This document shows, one piece after another, positions 40,965-50,910 of a stretch of DNA of 64,000 nucleotides (position 1 is its first letter; each line of letters starts with the position of its first letter). A program made the position numbers and the translations under genes. Source of the stretch: Marimonas lutisalis (GTDB taxonomy: Bacteria; Pseudomonadota; Alphaproteobacteria; Rhodobacterales; Rhodobacteraceae); contig NZ_SKCI01000002.1 in NCBI RefSeq assembly GCF_005434965.1, forward strand, positions 554,001 to 618,000, in the 5' to 3' direction. The notes beneath the pieces were generated by a model. The model searched no databases. It was not told the origin of the DNA and saw nothing but the letters and a program-made list of their open reading frames with translations.

Positions 40965-42941
40965 ATGAAGAACCTGCGGGAGATCGAGGAGATCGAGGAC
41001 CTGGGACTGGTGATGCCCGATGGCGTGCAGCTGTCGGCGCGGGTGTGGCGGCCGGTGGATTGCCTGGATGATCCGGTGCCGGCGATCCTGGAGCATCTGC
41101 CCTATCGCAAGCGTGACGGCACGGTGGCGCGCGACGAGATCACCCATCCGTGGATGGCGAAGCGCGGCTATGCCTGCGTGCGGGTCGATATGCGCGGCAA
41201 TGGCGACAGCGAAGGGCTGATGGAGGATGAATACACCGCCCAGGAACTGGCCGACGCGGTGAGCGTGATCAACTGGCTGGCCGAACAGCCCTGGTGCAAC
41301 GGCAACGTGGGCATGATGGGGATCAGCTGGGGCGGATTCAACGGGTTGCAGGTGGCCGGGCTGGCGCCGGAGCCGCTGAAGGCGGTGATTTCGCTCTGTT
41401 CGACCGTGGATCGTTACAATGACGACATCCATTACAAGGGCGGTTGCCTGCTGAACGAGAACCTGGGCTGGTCATCGACCATGTGGGCCTATTCGAGCCG
41501 CGCGCCCGATCCGGCGCTGCGCGCGGACTGGCGCGAGATGTGGTTGCAGCGGCTGGAGGCCGAACCGCTGCTGTTGAGCACCTGGCTGAGGCATCAGCGG
41601 CGGGACGATTACTGGAAACACGGGTCGATCTGCGAGGAGTATGGCGCGCTGACCGCCCGGGTGCTGGCGATCGGCGGCTGGGCGGATGGTTACAAGAACG
41701 CGGTGCCGGCGATTGTCGAGAACCTGGAGGGCGCGAAAGGCATCGTCGGGCCGTGGGTGCATCTTTATCCGCATATCGCCAAGCCCGAGCCGAGGATCGG
41801 GTTCCTGACCGAGGCGCTGCGCTGGTGGGACCGGTGGCTGAAGGGGGTGGAGAACGGGGCCGAGGGTCACCCGACCTATCGCGCCTTCCTGATCGAGGGG
41901 CACCGGCCCGAGCGGGTGGCGCGGGAGCGGCCCGGGATATGGCTGGCGGATGAGGCGACCGGCGGAGAGATGGAGCGGTTTGCGCTGGGGGCGCATGGTG
42001 TTCTGGGCGGAGAGGGTGCGGGCGGGCAGGCGGTGGCCTCGCCCCAGACCTGCGGCATGGCCGGGAGCGAGTATTACGCGATCGGGCGGGGGCCGGAGCT
42101 GGCCGGGGACCAGCGCGCGGACGACGCGGGCTCGGCCCTGTGGGTGAGCGCGCCGTTGGAGGCGGGCCGCGATATCGTGGGGGCGCCGGTGGTTCGGCTG
42201 CGCCTGAGCGCGGACAAGGCGCAGGGCCAGATTGCCGTCCGGGTGAACCATGTGCACCCGGACGGGATGAGCACGCGTATCACCTATGGCGTGCTGAACC
42301 TGACCCATCGTGGCGGGCACGAAACCCCTGAGCCGATGGTGCCGGGCGAGATGGTGGATGTCGCGGTGGTGCTGGACCATATCGCCTATCGCGTGCCCGA
42401 GGGGCACCGGATTGCCGTGGCGGTGAGCACGGCCTATTGGCCGCTGATCTGGCCATCGCCCGAGGCGGTGTGCCTGCAGATCGAGGGCGGCGCGCTGGAC
42501 CTGCCGGTGCGGGCGCGGGCCGGGGCGGCGGAGTGGGTGTTTCCCGAGGTGGAAACCGATGTGACGCCGTGGCAGACCGAGGAGCTGCGCCCGGTGGAAA
42601 ACGTGCGGCGGGTGGAAGAGGACCTGTCGAACGGGCTGATGACGCTGGTGATCGAGGATGATTTCGGCAAGCGGCGCGATCTGCGCCATGGCCTGATTTC
42701 GGGCGGCAAATCGCGCGAGAGATGGGTGATACACCCCGACGATCCGGGCCAGGCGCGGGGCATCACCCACTGGACCGAAGAGACCGAGCGCGGTGATATA
42801 CGCCTGCGCACCGAGACTCATGCCGAGATGTGGGCGGATGCCGGGACCTTTTTCCTGAAAGCGCGGCTGGAGGCCTATGAAAACGATGTGCTGGTGTTCG
42901 AAAAGGACATAACCGACAGCATTCCGCGCGACGGGATGTGA
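40965..42941 (+). CDS. CocE/NonD family hydrolase
   Basis: 658 residues. The N-terminal alpha/beta hydrolase holds the nucleophile elbow MMGISWGGFNG (Ser121), with YACVRVDMRGNGDSEG upstream; a helical cap and the C-terminal jelly-roll domain of the X-Pro dipeptidyl-peptidase/cocaine-esterase type follow (LRLSADKAQGQIAVRVNHVH, 'GHRIAVAVSTAYWPLIWPSP'). Such enzymes hydrolyse esters, amides or peptides. No signal peptide, so it acts on imported substrate. The start at 40965 follows GAGAGGGGGTG. It is the first enzyme of the cluster ending at 50881. Confidence 0.92.
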   Translation: MKNLREIEEIEDLGLVMPDGVQLSARVWRPVDCLDDPVPAILEHLPYRKRDGTVARDEITHPWMAKRGYACVRVDMRGNGDSEGLMEDEYTAQELADAVSVINWLAEQPWCNGNVGMMGISWGGFNGLQVAGLAPEPLKAVISLCSTVDRYNDDIHYKGGCLLNENLGWSSTMWAYSSRAPDPALRADWREMWLQRLEAEPLLLSTWLRHQRRDDYWKHGSICEEYGALTARVLAIGGWADGYKNAVPAIVENLEGAKGIVGPWVHLYPHIAKPEPRIGFLTEALRWWDRWLKGVENGAEGHPTYRAFLIEGHRPERVARERPGIWLADEATGGEMERFALGAHGVLGGEGAGGQAVASPQTCGMAGSEYYAIGRGPELAGDQRADDAGSALWVSAPLEAGRDIVGAPVVRLRLSADKAQGQIAVRVNHVHPDGMSTRITYGVLNLTHRGGHETPEPMVPGEMVDVAVVLDHIAYRVPEGHRIAVAVSTAYWPLIWPSPEAVCLQIEGGALDLPVRARAGAAEWVFPEVETDVTPWQTEELRPVENVRRVEEDLSNGLMTLVIEDDFGKRRDLRHGLISGGKSRERWVIHPDDPGQARGITHWTEETERGDIRLRTETHAEMWADAGTFFLKARLEAYENDVLVFEKDITDSIPRDGM

Positions 42942-42955
42942 CGCGGGTGGCCGGA

Positions 42956-42980
42956 TTTTTCCCAGAAATACCTTGAAGCC
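42956..42980 (-). repeat. Dispersed GAGTATTT motif, copy 3 (reverse, divergent)
   Basis: Read on the minus strand, this stretch gives CAAGGTATTTCTGGGAAAAA, a variant of the motif found at 38317, 40878 and 51025. It lies in the 134-base spacer between the CocE/NonD gene and the binding-protein gene. Confidence 0.45.
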
Positions 42981-43075
42981 TTGGGGGGGATGCGGTTTGT
43001 TTGACTGGAGAGTTAATAACCCTGCCGTGGTGAAAAAGGCGTGCGGGGAGGGATGCAACAGGGAGAAGCAATCCG

Positions 43076-44659
43076 ATGAAAGACTATCTTGACTATCTCA
43101 AGGTGAATGCGGCGATGGGCCGGATTTCGCGGCGCGAGTTCATGGGCCGCGCGGCGGCCGTGGGCGTGACCGCCGCGGCGGCCAACACGATGCTGGCCGA
43201 TGCGGTGCGCGCCGCCGGGCCGCAGAAGGGCGGCACGATCAAGGTGGGTGTGAATGGCAGTGGCTCGGCAGACAGTCTTGATCCGGCGCTTTCGGCGAAC
43301 CAGGGCCAGACGCTGGTGACACGGATGTGGGGCGAGCCGCTTGTCGAGCTTCTACCGCATGGTGGTATCGAACCGGTGCTGGCAGAGAGCTATTCGTCCT
43401 CGCCGGATGCGAAGGTCTGGACCTTCAAGATCCGGTCGGGTGTAACATTCTCGAATGGCAAGACGATGACGGCAGACGATGTGCTGGCCACGATGGAGCG
43501 CCATTCGGGCGACGAGACCAAGTCGGGTGCGCTGGGGATTATGCGCGGCATCGCGTCGATGAAGGTCGAGGGTGACAGCTTCATCTTGGAACTCGAACAG
43601 CCAAACGCCGACCTGCCCTATCTGATGACGGATTATCACCTGCTGATCCAACCAAACGGCGGCAACGACGATCCGACTGCAGCTATCGGCACCGGGCCCT
43701 ATGTTCTGAAATCGGCCGAGCCGGGTGTGCGCTTCGTGTTTGAGAAGAACGCCAATTACTGGCGCGACGACGGTAATGCGGGCACGATCGAGCTGATCGT
43801 TATCAACGACGACACCGCGCGCGTCGCCGCACTGCAATCGGGTCAGGTTGACATGATCAACCGTGTGCCGCCGCGCACTGCTGGGCTGGTTGATCGCGCG
43901 CCGAATATCACCGTGCACAAAGCATCAGGCGCGGGCCACTATGTGTTCATCGCCCACCGCGACACGGCGCCGTTTGACAACAACGACGTGATGCTGGCGC
44001 TGAAATGGGGCATGAACCGTCAGGAGATGGTCGACAAGATCCTGTTCGGTTACGGCTCTGTCGGCAATGACACGCCGATCAACGCGTCCTATCCGCTGTT
44101 CACGCCGATGGAGCAGCGCGAATACGACCCCGACAAGGCCGCCTTCCACTGGAAGAAATCGGGCGCGACCGACCCGATCCTGCTGCGCACCTCGGACAAC
44201 TCGTTCCCGAGCGCGCCGGATGCGGCGGCGCTGTTCCAGCAATCGCTGGCCAAGGCGGGTATTCCGCTCGAGGTTAAGCGAGAGCCCAATGACGGCTACT
44301 GGTCGGAAGTGTGGAACAAGCAACCGTTCTGCACCAGCTATTGGTCGGGCCGCCCCGTTCAGGACCAGATGTACTCGACGGCGTATCTCAGTACTGCTGA
44401 CTGGAACGACACGCGTTTCAAGAACGAGAAGTTCGACCAGCTTCTGGTCGCGGCACGGGCCGAGTTGGACGAAGCCAAGCGGAAGCAGATGTATGCTGAT
44501 ATGGGTATGATCCTACATAACGAAGGTGGGCTGATTTGCCCGATGTTCAACGACTTCGTTGACGCCTCAACCGACCGGATTGCGGGCTGGATCGATAACC
44601 ACAAGGGCTTTGGCATCATGAACTACTACGCCCCAATCAAGATGTGGGTCGCCGCCTGA
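43076..44659 (+). CDS. ABC transporter substrate-binding protein, peptide family (SBP_bac_5), Tat-type signal
   Basis: 527 residues. The N-terminus has a twin-arginine motif (ISRREFMGRAA) and a hydrophobic Ala-rich stretch, so export in folded form by Tat is likely. The mature protein is a cluster C solute-binding protein: GGTIKVGVNGSGSADSLDPA at the start, 'WTFKIRSGVTFSNGKTMTAD' and TGPYVLKSAEPGVRFVFEKN. These proteins bind di- and oligopeptides, nickel, opines or amides. It is first in a complete importer with two permeases and a fused ATPase; the permease start follows its stop by one base. Confidence 0.93.
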   Translation: MKDYLDYLKVNAAMGRISRREFMGRAAAVGVTAAAANTMLADAVRAAGPQKGGTIKVGVNGSGSADSLDPALSANQGQTLVTRMWGEPLVELLPHGGIEPVLAESYSSSPDAKVWTFKIRSGVTFSNGKTMTADDVLATMERHSGDETKSGALGIMRGIASMKVEGDSFILELEQPNADLPYLMTDYHLLIQPNGGNDDPTAAIGTGPYVLKSAEPGVRFVFEKNANYWRDDGNAGTIELIVINDDTARVAALQSGQVDMINRVPPRTAGLVDRAPNITVHKASGAGHYVFIAHRDTAPFDNNDVMLALKWGMNRQEMVDKILFGYGSVGNDTPINASYPLFTPMEQREYDPDKAAFHWKKSGATDPILLRTSDNSFPSAPDAAALFQQSLAKAGIPLEVKREPNDGYWSEVWNKQPFCTSYWSGRPVQDQMYSTAYLSTADWNDTRFKNEKFDQLLVAARAELDEAKRKQMYADMGMILHNEGGLICPMFNDFVDASTDRIAGWIDNHKGFGIMNYYAPIKMWVAA

Positions 44660-44660
44660 T

Positions 44661-45617
44661 ATGGGGCCGGCACTGAAACTCGTTGCCCAGCGCCTTGCGC
44701 TGGGCATCCTGCTGCTTTTCCTCGTCTCGATCCTCATCTTCGTGGGCACGCTCATCCTGCCCGGGGACGTGGCGCAATCCATCCTTGGCCAGTCGGCCAC
44801 GCCCGAGGCGCTGGCCAACCTGCGCGCGGAGCTGGGGCTGAACGACCCGCCCCTGACGCGCTATTTCGATTGGCTGGGCGGGGTTCTGACCGGCGACCTG
44901 GGCACCGCGCTGACCAATGGCAAGGACATTGCCGAGGCGCTGGGCTCTCGCCTTTCCAACACGCTTTTCCTGGCCTTCTGGGCGGCGATCATCTCGGTGC
45001 CGCTGGCCATTTTCCTCGGGCTGCTGGCGGTGCGTTACCGTGAACGCTGGCCCGACAAGCTGATCTCGGCGGTGACGCTGAGCACGATCTCGATCCCGGA
45101 ATTCCTGATCGGCTACGTGCTGATGTATTTCGTGGGCGTGAAACTGGGCTGGGCGCCCACGGTTTCGACGATCTACGATGGCATGAGCCTGGGCCAGAAG
45201 CTCAACTCGATTGCGCTGCCGGTGGCGGTGCTGACGCTTGTCGTGTTGGCGCACATGATGCGGATGACGCGCGCGGCGATCCTCAACGTGATGCAGTCGG
45301 CCTATATCGAAACGGCCGAGCTCAAGGGTCTGACGATGTTCAAGATCATCTGGCGGCACGCGTTTCCGAACTCGATCGCGCCGGTGGTGAATGTGGTGAT
45401 GCTGAACCTGGCCTACCTGGTGGTCGGGGTTGTCGTGGTCGAGGTGGTTTTCACGTACCCCGGCATGGGGCAATACCTGGTCGACCATGTGAGCAAGCGT
45501 GACCTGCCGGTGGTGCAGGCCTGCGGACTTGTCTTTGCCGCAGTCTATATCGGGCTCAACATGCTGGCCGATATCATCTCGATCCTGTCGAATCCGAGAC
45601 TGAGGCACCCGAAATGA
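44661..45617 (+). CDS. ABC transporter permease, DppB/OppB type
   Basis: 318 residues with six membrane helices. The family N-terminus LALGILLLFLVSILIFVGTL is followed by 'PGDVAQSILGQSATPEAL', and the ATPase-contact loop is YIETAELKGLTMFKIIWRHA. It is the first of the two channel subunits of the peptide-type importer. Its stop overlaps the start of the second permease (ATGA). Confidence 0.94.
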   Translation: MGPALKLVAQRLALGILLLFLVSILIFVGTLILPGDVAQSILGQSATPEALANLRAELGLNDPPLTRYFDWLGGVLTGDLGTALTNGKDIAEALGSRLSNTLFLAFWAAIISVPLAIFLGLLAVRYRERWPDKLISAVTLSTISIPEFLIGYVLMYFVGVKLGWAPTVSTIYDGMSLGQKLNSIALPVAVLTLVVLAHMMRMTRAAILNVMQSAYIETAELKGLTMFKIIWRHAFPNSIAPVVNVVMLNLAYLVVGVVVVEVVFTYPGMGQYLVDHVSKRDLPVVQACGLVFAAVYIGLNMLADIISILSNPRLRHPK

Positions 45618-46432
45618 TGAAGAACATTCCTTTCGCGGCCGCTGTCGGGCTGTTTTTCACGGCGCTTTACTTTTTCGTGGCGATATTCGCGTCGTTGATC
45701 GCCCCCTATGGCATGGCCGAGGTCGTCGGCGACGTTTGGGAACCGGCGAGCGCCGATCACTGGCTGGGCACGGACAATATCGGGCGCGACCTGCTGACCC
45801 GGATGATCTATGGCGGGCAGACGACGATTTTCATCGCCACCGTGGCGACGATCATTTCGTTTACCACCGGATCGATCCTGGGGTTCCTGGCCGCAGTGTT
45901 GGGAGGCTGGGCCGACCAATTGTTGAGCCGGTTTGTGGACCTGGTGATGTCGATTCCGTCGCTGATCCTGGCGCTGGTAATCCTGTCTGTGACACCGGTG
46001 ACTGTGCCGGTGCTGGTGCTGGTCATGGGGCTTCTGGACAGCACGCGGGTCTTCCGCCTGTCCCGGGCGGTCGCGGTGGATATCAACGTGATGGACTATG
46101 TCGAGGCGGCGGCGCTGCGCGGCGAGGGCCGGCGCTGGATCATCTTTCGCGAGATCCTGCCCAACGCGCTGAGCCCGCTGGTGGCCGAGATGGGGCTGCG
46201 CTTCATCTTCATGGTGCTGTTCATCTCGACGCTGTCGTTCCTGGGCCTGGGCGTGCAACCGCCGATGGCCGACTGGGGCGGGATCGTGAAGGAGAACAAG
46301 GACGGGATCGTGTACGGCATCGGCGCGGCGCTGTGGCCGGCAGTGGCGATCGCCACGCTGGCGATCAGCGTGAACCTGGTGGCCGACTGGATCCTGAACC
46401 GCACCACGAGCCTGAAAGGGGGCCGGGGATGA
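45614..46432 (+). CDS. ABC transporter permease, DppC/OppC type
   Basis: 272 residues, five to six membrane helices. After the first helix comes HWLGTDNIGRDLLTRMIYGG, the DppC hallmark, then a coupling loop DYVEAAALRGEGRRWIIFRE and 'GLGVQPPMADWGGIV'. It is the second channel subunit. It overlaps DppB upstream by four bases, and the ATPase gene starts within its last codons. Confidence 0.94.
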   Translation: MMKNIPFAAAVGLFFTALYFFVAIFASLIAPYGMAEVVGDVWEPASADHWLGTDNIGRDLLTRMIYGGQTTIFIATVATIISFTTGSILGFLAAVLGGWADQLLSRFVDLVMSIPSLILALVILSVTPVTVPVLVLVMGLLDSTRVFRLSRAVAVDINVMDYVEAAALRGEGRRWIIFREILPNALSPLVAEMGLRFIFMVLFISTLSFLGLGVQPPMADWGGIVKENKDGIVYGIGAALWPAVAIATLAISVNLVADWILNRTTSLKGGRG

Positions 46433-48069
46433 GCGATGACAAGCTGGTAAAGGTGCGTGGCCTGAAGATCGGCGCGACGGTCTATCCGCCCGGTGAGAAA
46501 CCGCATGACATCGAGATCGTGCATGGTGTCGATTTCGACCTGGAGCGCGGCAAGGTGCTGGGGCTGATCGGGGAATCCGGGGCGGGCAAGTCGACCATCG
46601 GGCTGGCCACGATGGCCTATGGCCGGGGCGGCGTGGAAATCACCGGCGGCGAGGTCTGGGTCAACGGGCGCGATATCCTGAAGACATCGGGGCGTGATGT
46701 GCGCCGCCTGCGCGGGCTGGAGGTGACCTATGTCAGCCAGTCGGCGGCGGCGAGTTTCAACCCGGCCAAGAAGATCATGGACCAGGTGACCGAGGCGAGC
46801 GTCGAGAAGGGCAAGTTTTCCCGCAAGGAGGCCGAACGCCGGGCCGTTGAGCTTTTTGCCAAGCTGGGCCTGCCGGACCCGGAGCATATCGGCAACCGCT
46901 ATCCGCACCAGGTGTCGGGCGGGCAGCTGCAGCGCTGCATGACGGCACTGGCGCTGTGCCCGGAGCCCGACATGGTGGTCTTTGACGAGCCGACCACGGC
47001 GCTGGACGTGACCACGCAGATCGACGTGCTGATGGCGATCAAGGACGCGATCCGTGATACCGGGGTGGCGGCGCTTTACATCACCCACGACCTGGCGGTG
47101 GTGGCACAGGTCAGCGACGACATCATGGTGCTGAAGATGGGCGACATGGTGGAATACGGCACCACCGACCAGATCATCAACGCGCCTAGGGAGGAGTATA
47201 CCAAGGCGCTGGTTTCGGTCCGGTCGATCGAGCACGAGGAGAAGCAGCCGGCGGCCGAGCCGGTGCTGAAGGTCGAGCACGTGACCGCGCGCTACAAGGG
47301 CACGAAGTTCGACGTGCTGCATGACGTGAACGTGGAGCTGTCGCCGGGCCAGACGCTGGCGGTGGTGGGCGAAAGCGGATCGGGCAAGTCGACGCTGGCG
47401 CGGGTGATTACCGGGCTGTTGCCGCCGAGCGAGGGGCGGATCGAGTTTGCCGGCCGCACGCTGAGCCCGGACCTGCCGACCCGCACGCGCGAGGACCTGC
47501 GCGAGTTGCAGATGATCTACCAGATGGCGGACGTGGCGATGAACCCGCGCCAGACGGTGGGCACGATCATCGGCCGCCCGCTGGAGTTCTATTTCGGCCT
47601 GAAGGGCGCCGAGCGGCGCCGGCAGGTGATCGAGCTTCTGGACAAGATCGAGATGGGCGAGGAGTTCATCGACCGCTATCCGGCGGAGTTGTCGGGGGGG
47701 CAGAAACAGCGGGTCTGTATTGCCCGGGCGCTGGCCGCGAAGCCCAAGATGATCATCTGCGACGAGGTGACGAGCGCGCTGGACCCGCTGGTGGCCGATG
47801 GCATCCTGAAGCTGCTGCTGGAGCTGCAGAAGGAAGAGGATGTTGCCTATCTTTTCATCACCCATGACTTGGCGACGGTGAAGGCGATCGCGGATTCCAT
47901 CGCTGTGATGTACCAGGGCAAGGTCGTGCGATATGGCACCAAGAGCGAGGTGCTGAGCCCGCCCTTCGACGATTACACCGACCTGCTGCTGAGTTCGGTT
48001 CCGGAGATGAAGCTGGGCTGGCTGGAAGAGGTGATCGCCAACCGCAGGATGGAGAGCGCTGGCAACTGA
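46429..48069 (+). CDS. ABC transporter ATP-binding protein, fused DppD-DppF type
   Basis: 546 residues with two nucleotide-binding domains. Domain 1 has Walker A GESGAGKST (48-56), signature VSGGQLQRC and Walker B 'MVVFDEPTTALD'. Domain 2 (from about 265) has GESGSGKST, LSGGQKQRV and 'MIICDEVTSALDPL'. The single chain replaces the separate DppD and DppF subunits. The second Walker B lacks the catalytic Glu of the DE-P-T pattern only in that P is replaced by V ('DEVTSALD'), as is common in DppF. It powers the importer formed with the two permeases. Confidence 0.94.
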   Translation: MSDDKLVKVRGLKIGATVYPPGEKPHDIEIVHGVDFDLERGKVLGLIGESGAGKSTIGLATMAYGRGGVEITGGEVWVNGRDILKTSGRDVRRLRGLEVTYVSQSAAASFNPAKKIMDQVTEASVEKGKFSRKEAERRAVELFAKLGLPDPEHIGNRYPHQVSGGQLQRCMTALALCPEPDMVVFDEPTTALDVTTQIDVLMAIKDAIRDTGVAALYITHDLAVVAQVSDDIMVLKMGDMVEYGTTDQIINAPREEYTKALVSVRSIEHEEKQPAAEPVLKVEHVTARYKGTKFDVLHDVNVELSPGQTLAVVGESGSGKSTLARVITGLLPPSEGRIEFAGRTLSPDLPTRTREDLRELQMIYQMADVAMNPRQTVGTIIGRPLEFYFGLKGAERRRQVIELLDKIEMGEEFIDRYPAELSGGQKQRVCIARALAAKPKMIICDEVTSALDPLVADGILKLLLELQKEEDVAYLFITHDLATVKAIADSIAVMYQGKVVRYGTKSEVLSPPFDDYTDLLLSSVPEMKLGWLEEVIANRRMESAGN

Positions 48070-48138
48070 TCCAATTCCGGACCTTTGACGTATCGTTTGC
48101 GAGTGATTTCAGTCTGAATTCATTTGGGAGGCGGCACG

Positions 48139-49569
48139 TTGAGAACCTTGGTGCGTCTGATGGGCGCTGTCTGTCTGGCCGTTTTTTCCACAGTTCAGGC
48201 GCAGGCACAGGACTCTATGGTGCTGCGGCAAAGCGATGGCCTGACCGTACGGTCGCATTTCCAGGCCGGCATCAACCTGGTGAGCGAGCGCAATCTTTTC
48301 TGGAACTTTGCCGATAGCGCCGCCCCGGGATCGGGGTATTCTTCGGATACCAACTGGGCCGAGTTCTACATCAAGCCCGGGCTGAGTTTTGAAAACACGC
48401 TGGATGCGGGCGGTGTTTTCTATGGCAAGCTGTCGGGCGTGGCGTCTTACACGCTGGGCACGGATGCCTACGATGCCGGAGATACGGGGCGCGCGACGCT
48501 GGAAGAGGCCTATCTGGGCTATCGCACCACATCCGCCGATGGGCTGACGCTCGATTTTTCGCTGGGGCCGCGCGAGCTGAAGCTGGGCACCGGCATGCTG
48601 ATCGCCAATGGCGGGTCGAGCGGGTTCGAGCGTGGGGCGCTGAAATTCGGGCCACGCAAGGCGTGGGAGATGGCGGCGATCGCCAAGCTGTCGAAGGGCG
48701 GGTTCACGGGGACGCTGTTCTATGTCGACCCCAACGAGAACCCCTCGGGCGACAACGACAACCGGCTGGCCGGGTTGGACCTGCGGTTCGACGGGCCGGG
48801 CGGCGGGTTCCAGGGCCTGACCTATGTGAACGTGCTGAAATCGGGTTCGCCCAGCGTACAGGCGGCGCCCGGCGGGATCGGGCCGCCGACAATCCTGCCC
48901 GGTGCGCGCGAAGACACGCAGACGCTGAGTTACTACGCGCGCACGGGCGCGTTGAGCGGGCCGCTGGAAAACGCCTATTTCGCGGCCGACCTGGCTTATC
49001 AGTGGAACGATCGGACCAACCTGCGCGCCTGGGCCGGCCGGTTGCAGGCGGGGTACACCTTTGCGGACCTGCCCTGGGCGCCGATGATCAGCTATGGGTT
49101 CCAGAGCTTTTCGGGGGATGATCCGAACACGACGCGGCTGGAGCGGTTCGACCCGCTTTACTACGAGGGATCGCCCAGCGCCTGGGCGACGGGCTCGAAA
49201 TCATCGATGGTGTTCATCAATTCGAACGTGCAGTCACATAACCTGGCGCTGCGCCTGAAGCCCGGGCCCAAGGACACGATCACCTTTCGCTATGCCCATA
49301 TCCGCGCCAATGAACTCTTCAGCCCGATCCAGTTCGGACAGGGCACGAGGGTGGTGTTTTCGAACGGGGTGCCGACGGTGATTTCCGGGGTCACAGACCC
49401 GCACCTGGCGGATGATTTCTTTGTCGAATACAGCCGCATCATCAACCAAAACACGTTTCTGACGGCGGGCGTGAGCCTGTCGAAGCCTGGCAGCGGGATT
49501 ACCGGCGCCGTGGGCGGCAACGTGCCCAACTGGACGGGAGGATTTCTGAATGTCGTCTTCAATTTCTAG
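48139..49569 (+). CDS. Outer-membrane porin, alginate-export-like
   Basis: 476 residues. A signal peptide (LMGAVCLAVFSTVQAQAQ) is followed by a beta-barrel of many short amphipathic strands: 'FEYIKPGLSF'-like strands, LEEAYLGYRTTSADGLTLDF, MISYGFQSFSGDDPN and an ending FLNVVFNF with the terminal Phe of outer-membrane proteins. It resembles the alginate-export porin family, whose members pass anionic or hydrophobic solutes. A TTG start at 48139 is used because GGGAGG lies 7 bases upstream. Its last 20 bases overlap the serine-hydrolase gene, so it belongs to the same unit and likely supplies the outer-membrane step. Confidence 0.82.
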   Translation: MRTLVRLMGAVCLAVFSTVQAQAQDSMVLRQSDGLTVRSHFQAGINLVSERNLFWNFADSAAPGSGYSSDTNWAEFYIKPGLSFENTLDAGGVFYGKLSGVASYTLGTDAYDAGDTGRATLEEAYLGYRTTSADGLTLDFSLGPRELKLGTGMLIANGGSSGFERGALKFGPRKAWEMAAIAKLSKGGFTGTLFYVDPNENPSGDNDNRLAGLDLRFDGPGGGFQGLTYVNVLKSGSPSVQAAPGGIGPPTILPGAREDTQTLSYYARTGALSGPLENAYFAADLAYQWNDRTNLRAWAGRLQAGYTFADLPWAPMISYGFQSFSGDDPNTTRLERFDPLYYEGSPSAWATGSKSSMVFINSNVQSHNLALRLKPGPKDTITFRYAHIRANELFSPIQFGQGTRVVFSNGVPTVISGVTDPHLADDFFVEYSRIINQNTFLTAGVSLSKPGSGITGAVGGNVPNWTGGFLNVVFNF

Positions 49570-50881
49570 GATCGCGGCGCTGGCCGCCGGGATGTTCCTG
49601 GGCATGGCGGGGGGCGCGATGGCGCAGAGCACGCCGCTGTCGGCGCAGGAGTCCGACCCGAACGTGATGGGCTGGATGCAGGGCTTTCCCCCGCCGGCCG
49701 ACAAGCTGATCACCCAGCCGGATTCGGTTTACTTCAGTTTTCCCAGGCTGCGCTGGTCGGTCTGTCACCTGCGCGAGTTCCTGCCCACGGAAGAAATCAG
49801 CCGCGGGCTGGGCGCGCCGGTGCCGCTGAGCTACCTGCCGCCGCACGCCTTTGCCGACGCGCGGCAGGACATCGACGCGCTGACCTTCATGCCGATCAAC
49901 GGCGACAAGGAGATGACCTGGGAGGAGTCGCTTTACGCCAATTATACCGACGGGATGCTGATCCTTCACAAGGGGCGGGTGGTCTATGAGCGCTATTTCG
50001 GCTGCCTGGAGGAGGATGGCAAACATGCCATCATGTCGATGACGAAGTCGATCACCGGCCTCTTGGGCGAGATCCTGGTGGCCGAGGGGGTGCTGGATGA
50101 CAGCCTGCTGGTGCGCGACGTGATCCCCGAGATCGGCGAGAGCGCCTTTGCCAATGCCACGGTGCGGCAGGTCATGGATATGACGACGGGGGTTCAGTAT
50201 TCCGAGGACTATTCGGACCCAAATGCCGATATCTGGCTGTATTCCAGGGCCGCCAGCCCGCTGCCCAAGTCTGAGGGCTATGACGGGCCTGATGGGTATT
50301 GGGAATACCTGCAGCAGGTGAAGCCCGAGGGCGCGCATGGCGACGCCTTCCATTACAAGACGATCAATTCGGACATGCTGGGCTGGATCATTAGCCGGGT
50401 GACCGGCAAGGCGGTGACCGAGCTTGCCTCGGAACGGTTGTGGCGGCCGATGGGGGCCGAGCAGGATGCCTACCAGACGGTCGACGGCAAGGGCGTGCCC
50501 TTTGCCGGGGGGGGCGTGACCGCGGGGCTGCGCGACCTGGGGCGGCTGGGCCTGGTGATGCTGAACGGCGGCGAGATCAATGGCGAGCGGCTGTTCCCGG
50601 CCGAAGTTGTCGAAAAGATCCGCGCGAGCGGTGACCCGGCGAAATTCGCCGGTTTCCCGACCATCCCGAACGGAAGTTATACCAGCCAGTGGTGGGTGTT
50701 CCATAACGCAAACGGCGCCTATGCCGCGCGCGGCGTGCATGGCCAGACGATCTATGTCGACCCGGCGGCCGAGATGGTGCTGGTGCGCCTTGCGTCGTTC
50801 CCGCGGGCGCAGAACGGGTTCATCGATCCGACATCGCTGCCGGCTTACCAGGCGGTGGCGGATTACCTGATGGCGAAGTAA
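49550..50881 (+). CDS. Periplasmic serine hydrolase, beta-lactamase/NylB-like
   Basis: 443 residues. A signal peptide (RIAALAAGMFLGMAGGAMAQ) precedes a class C beta-lactamase-fold domain with SMTK (Ser163, Lys166 in HAIMSMTKSITG), a following 'MTTGVQYSEDYSDP' and HYKTINSD with Tyr269. This arrangement is that of 6-aminohexanoate-oligomer hydrolase (NylB) and related esterases. Exported to the periplasm, it would trim a substrate that came through the porin, before the ABC importer. It starts inside the porin gene and ends the operon-like series. Confidence 0.86.
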   Translation: MSSSISRIAALAAGMFLGMAGGAMAQSTPLSAQESDPNVMGWMQGFPPPADKLITQPDSVYFSFPRLRWSVCHLREFLPTEEISRGLGAPVPLSYLPPHAFADARQDIDALTFMPINGDKEMTWEESLYANYTDGMLILHKGRVVYERYFGCLEEDGKHAIMSMTKSITGLLGEILVAEGVLDDSLLVRDVIPEIGESAFANATVRQVMDMTTGVQYSEDYSDPNADIWLYSRAASPLPKSEGYDGPDGYWEYLQQVKPEGAHGDAFHYKTINSDMLGWIISRVTGKAVTELASERLWRPMGAEQDAYQTVDGKGVPFAGGGVTAGLRDLGRLGLVMLNGGEINGERLFPAEVVEKIRASGDPAKFAGFPTIPNGSYTSQWWVFHNANGAYAARGVHGQTIYVDPAAEMVLVRLASFPRAQNGFIDPTSLPAYQAVADYLMAK

Positions 50882-50910
50882 CCCGCGACCCAGGGGTAAA
50901 GACCTGTCGG

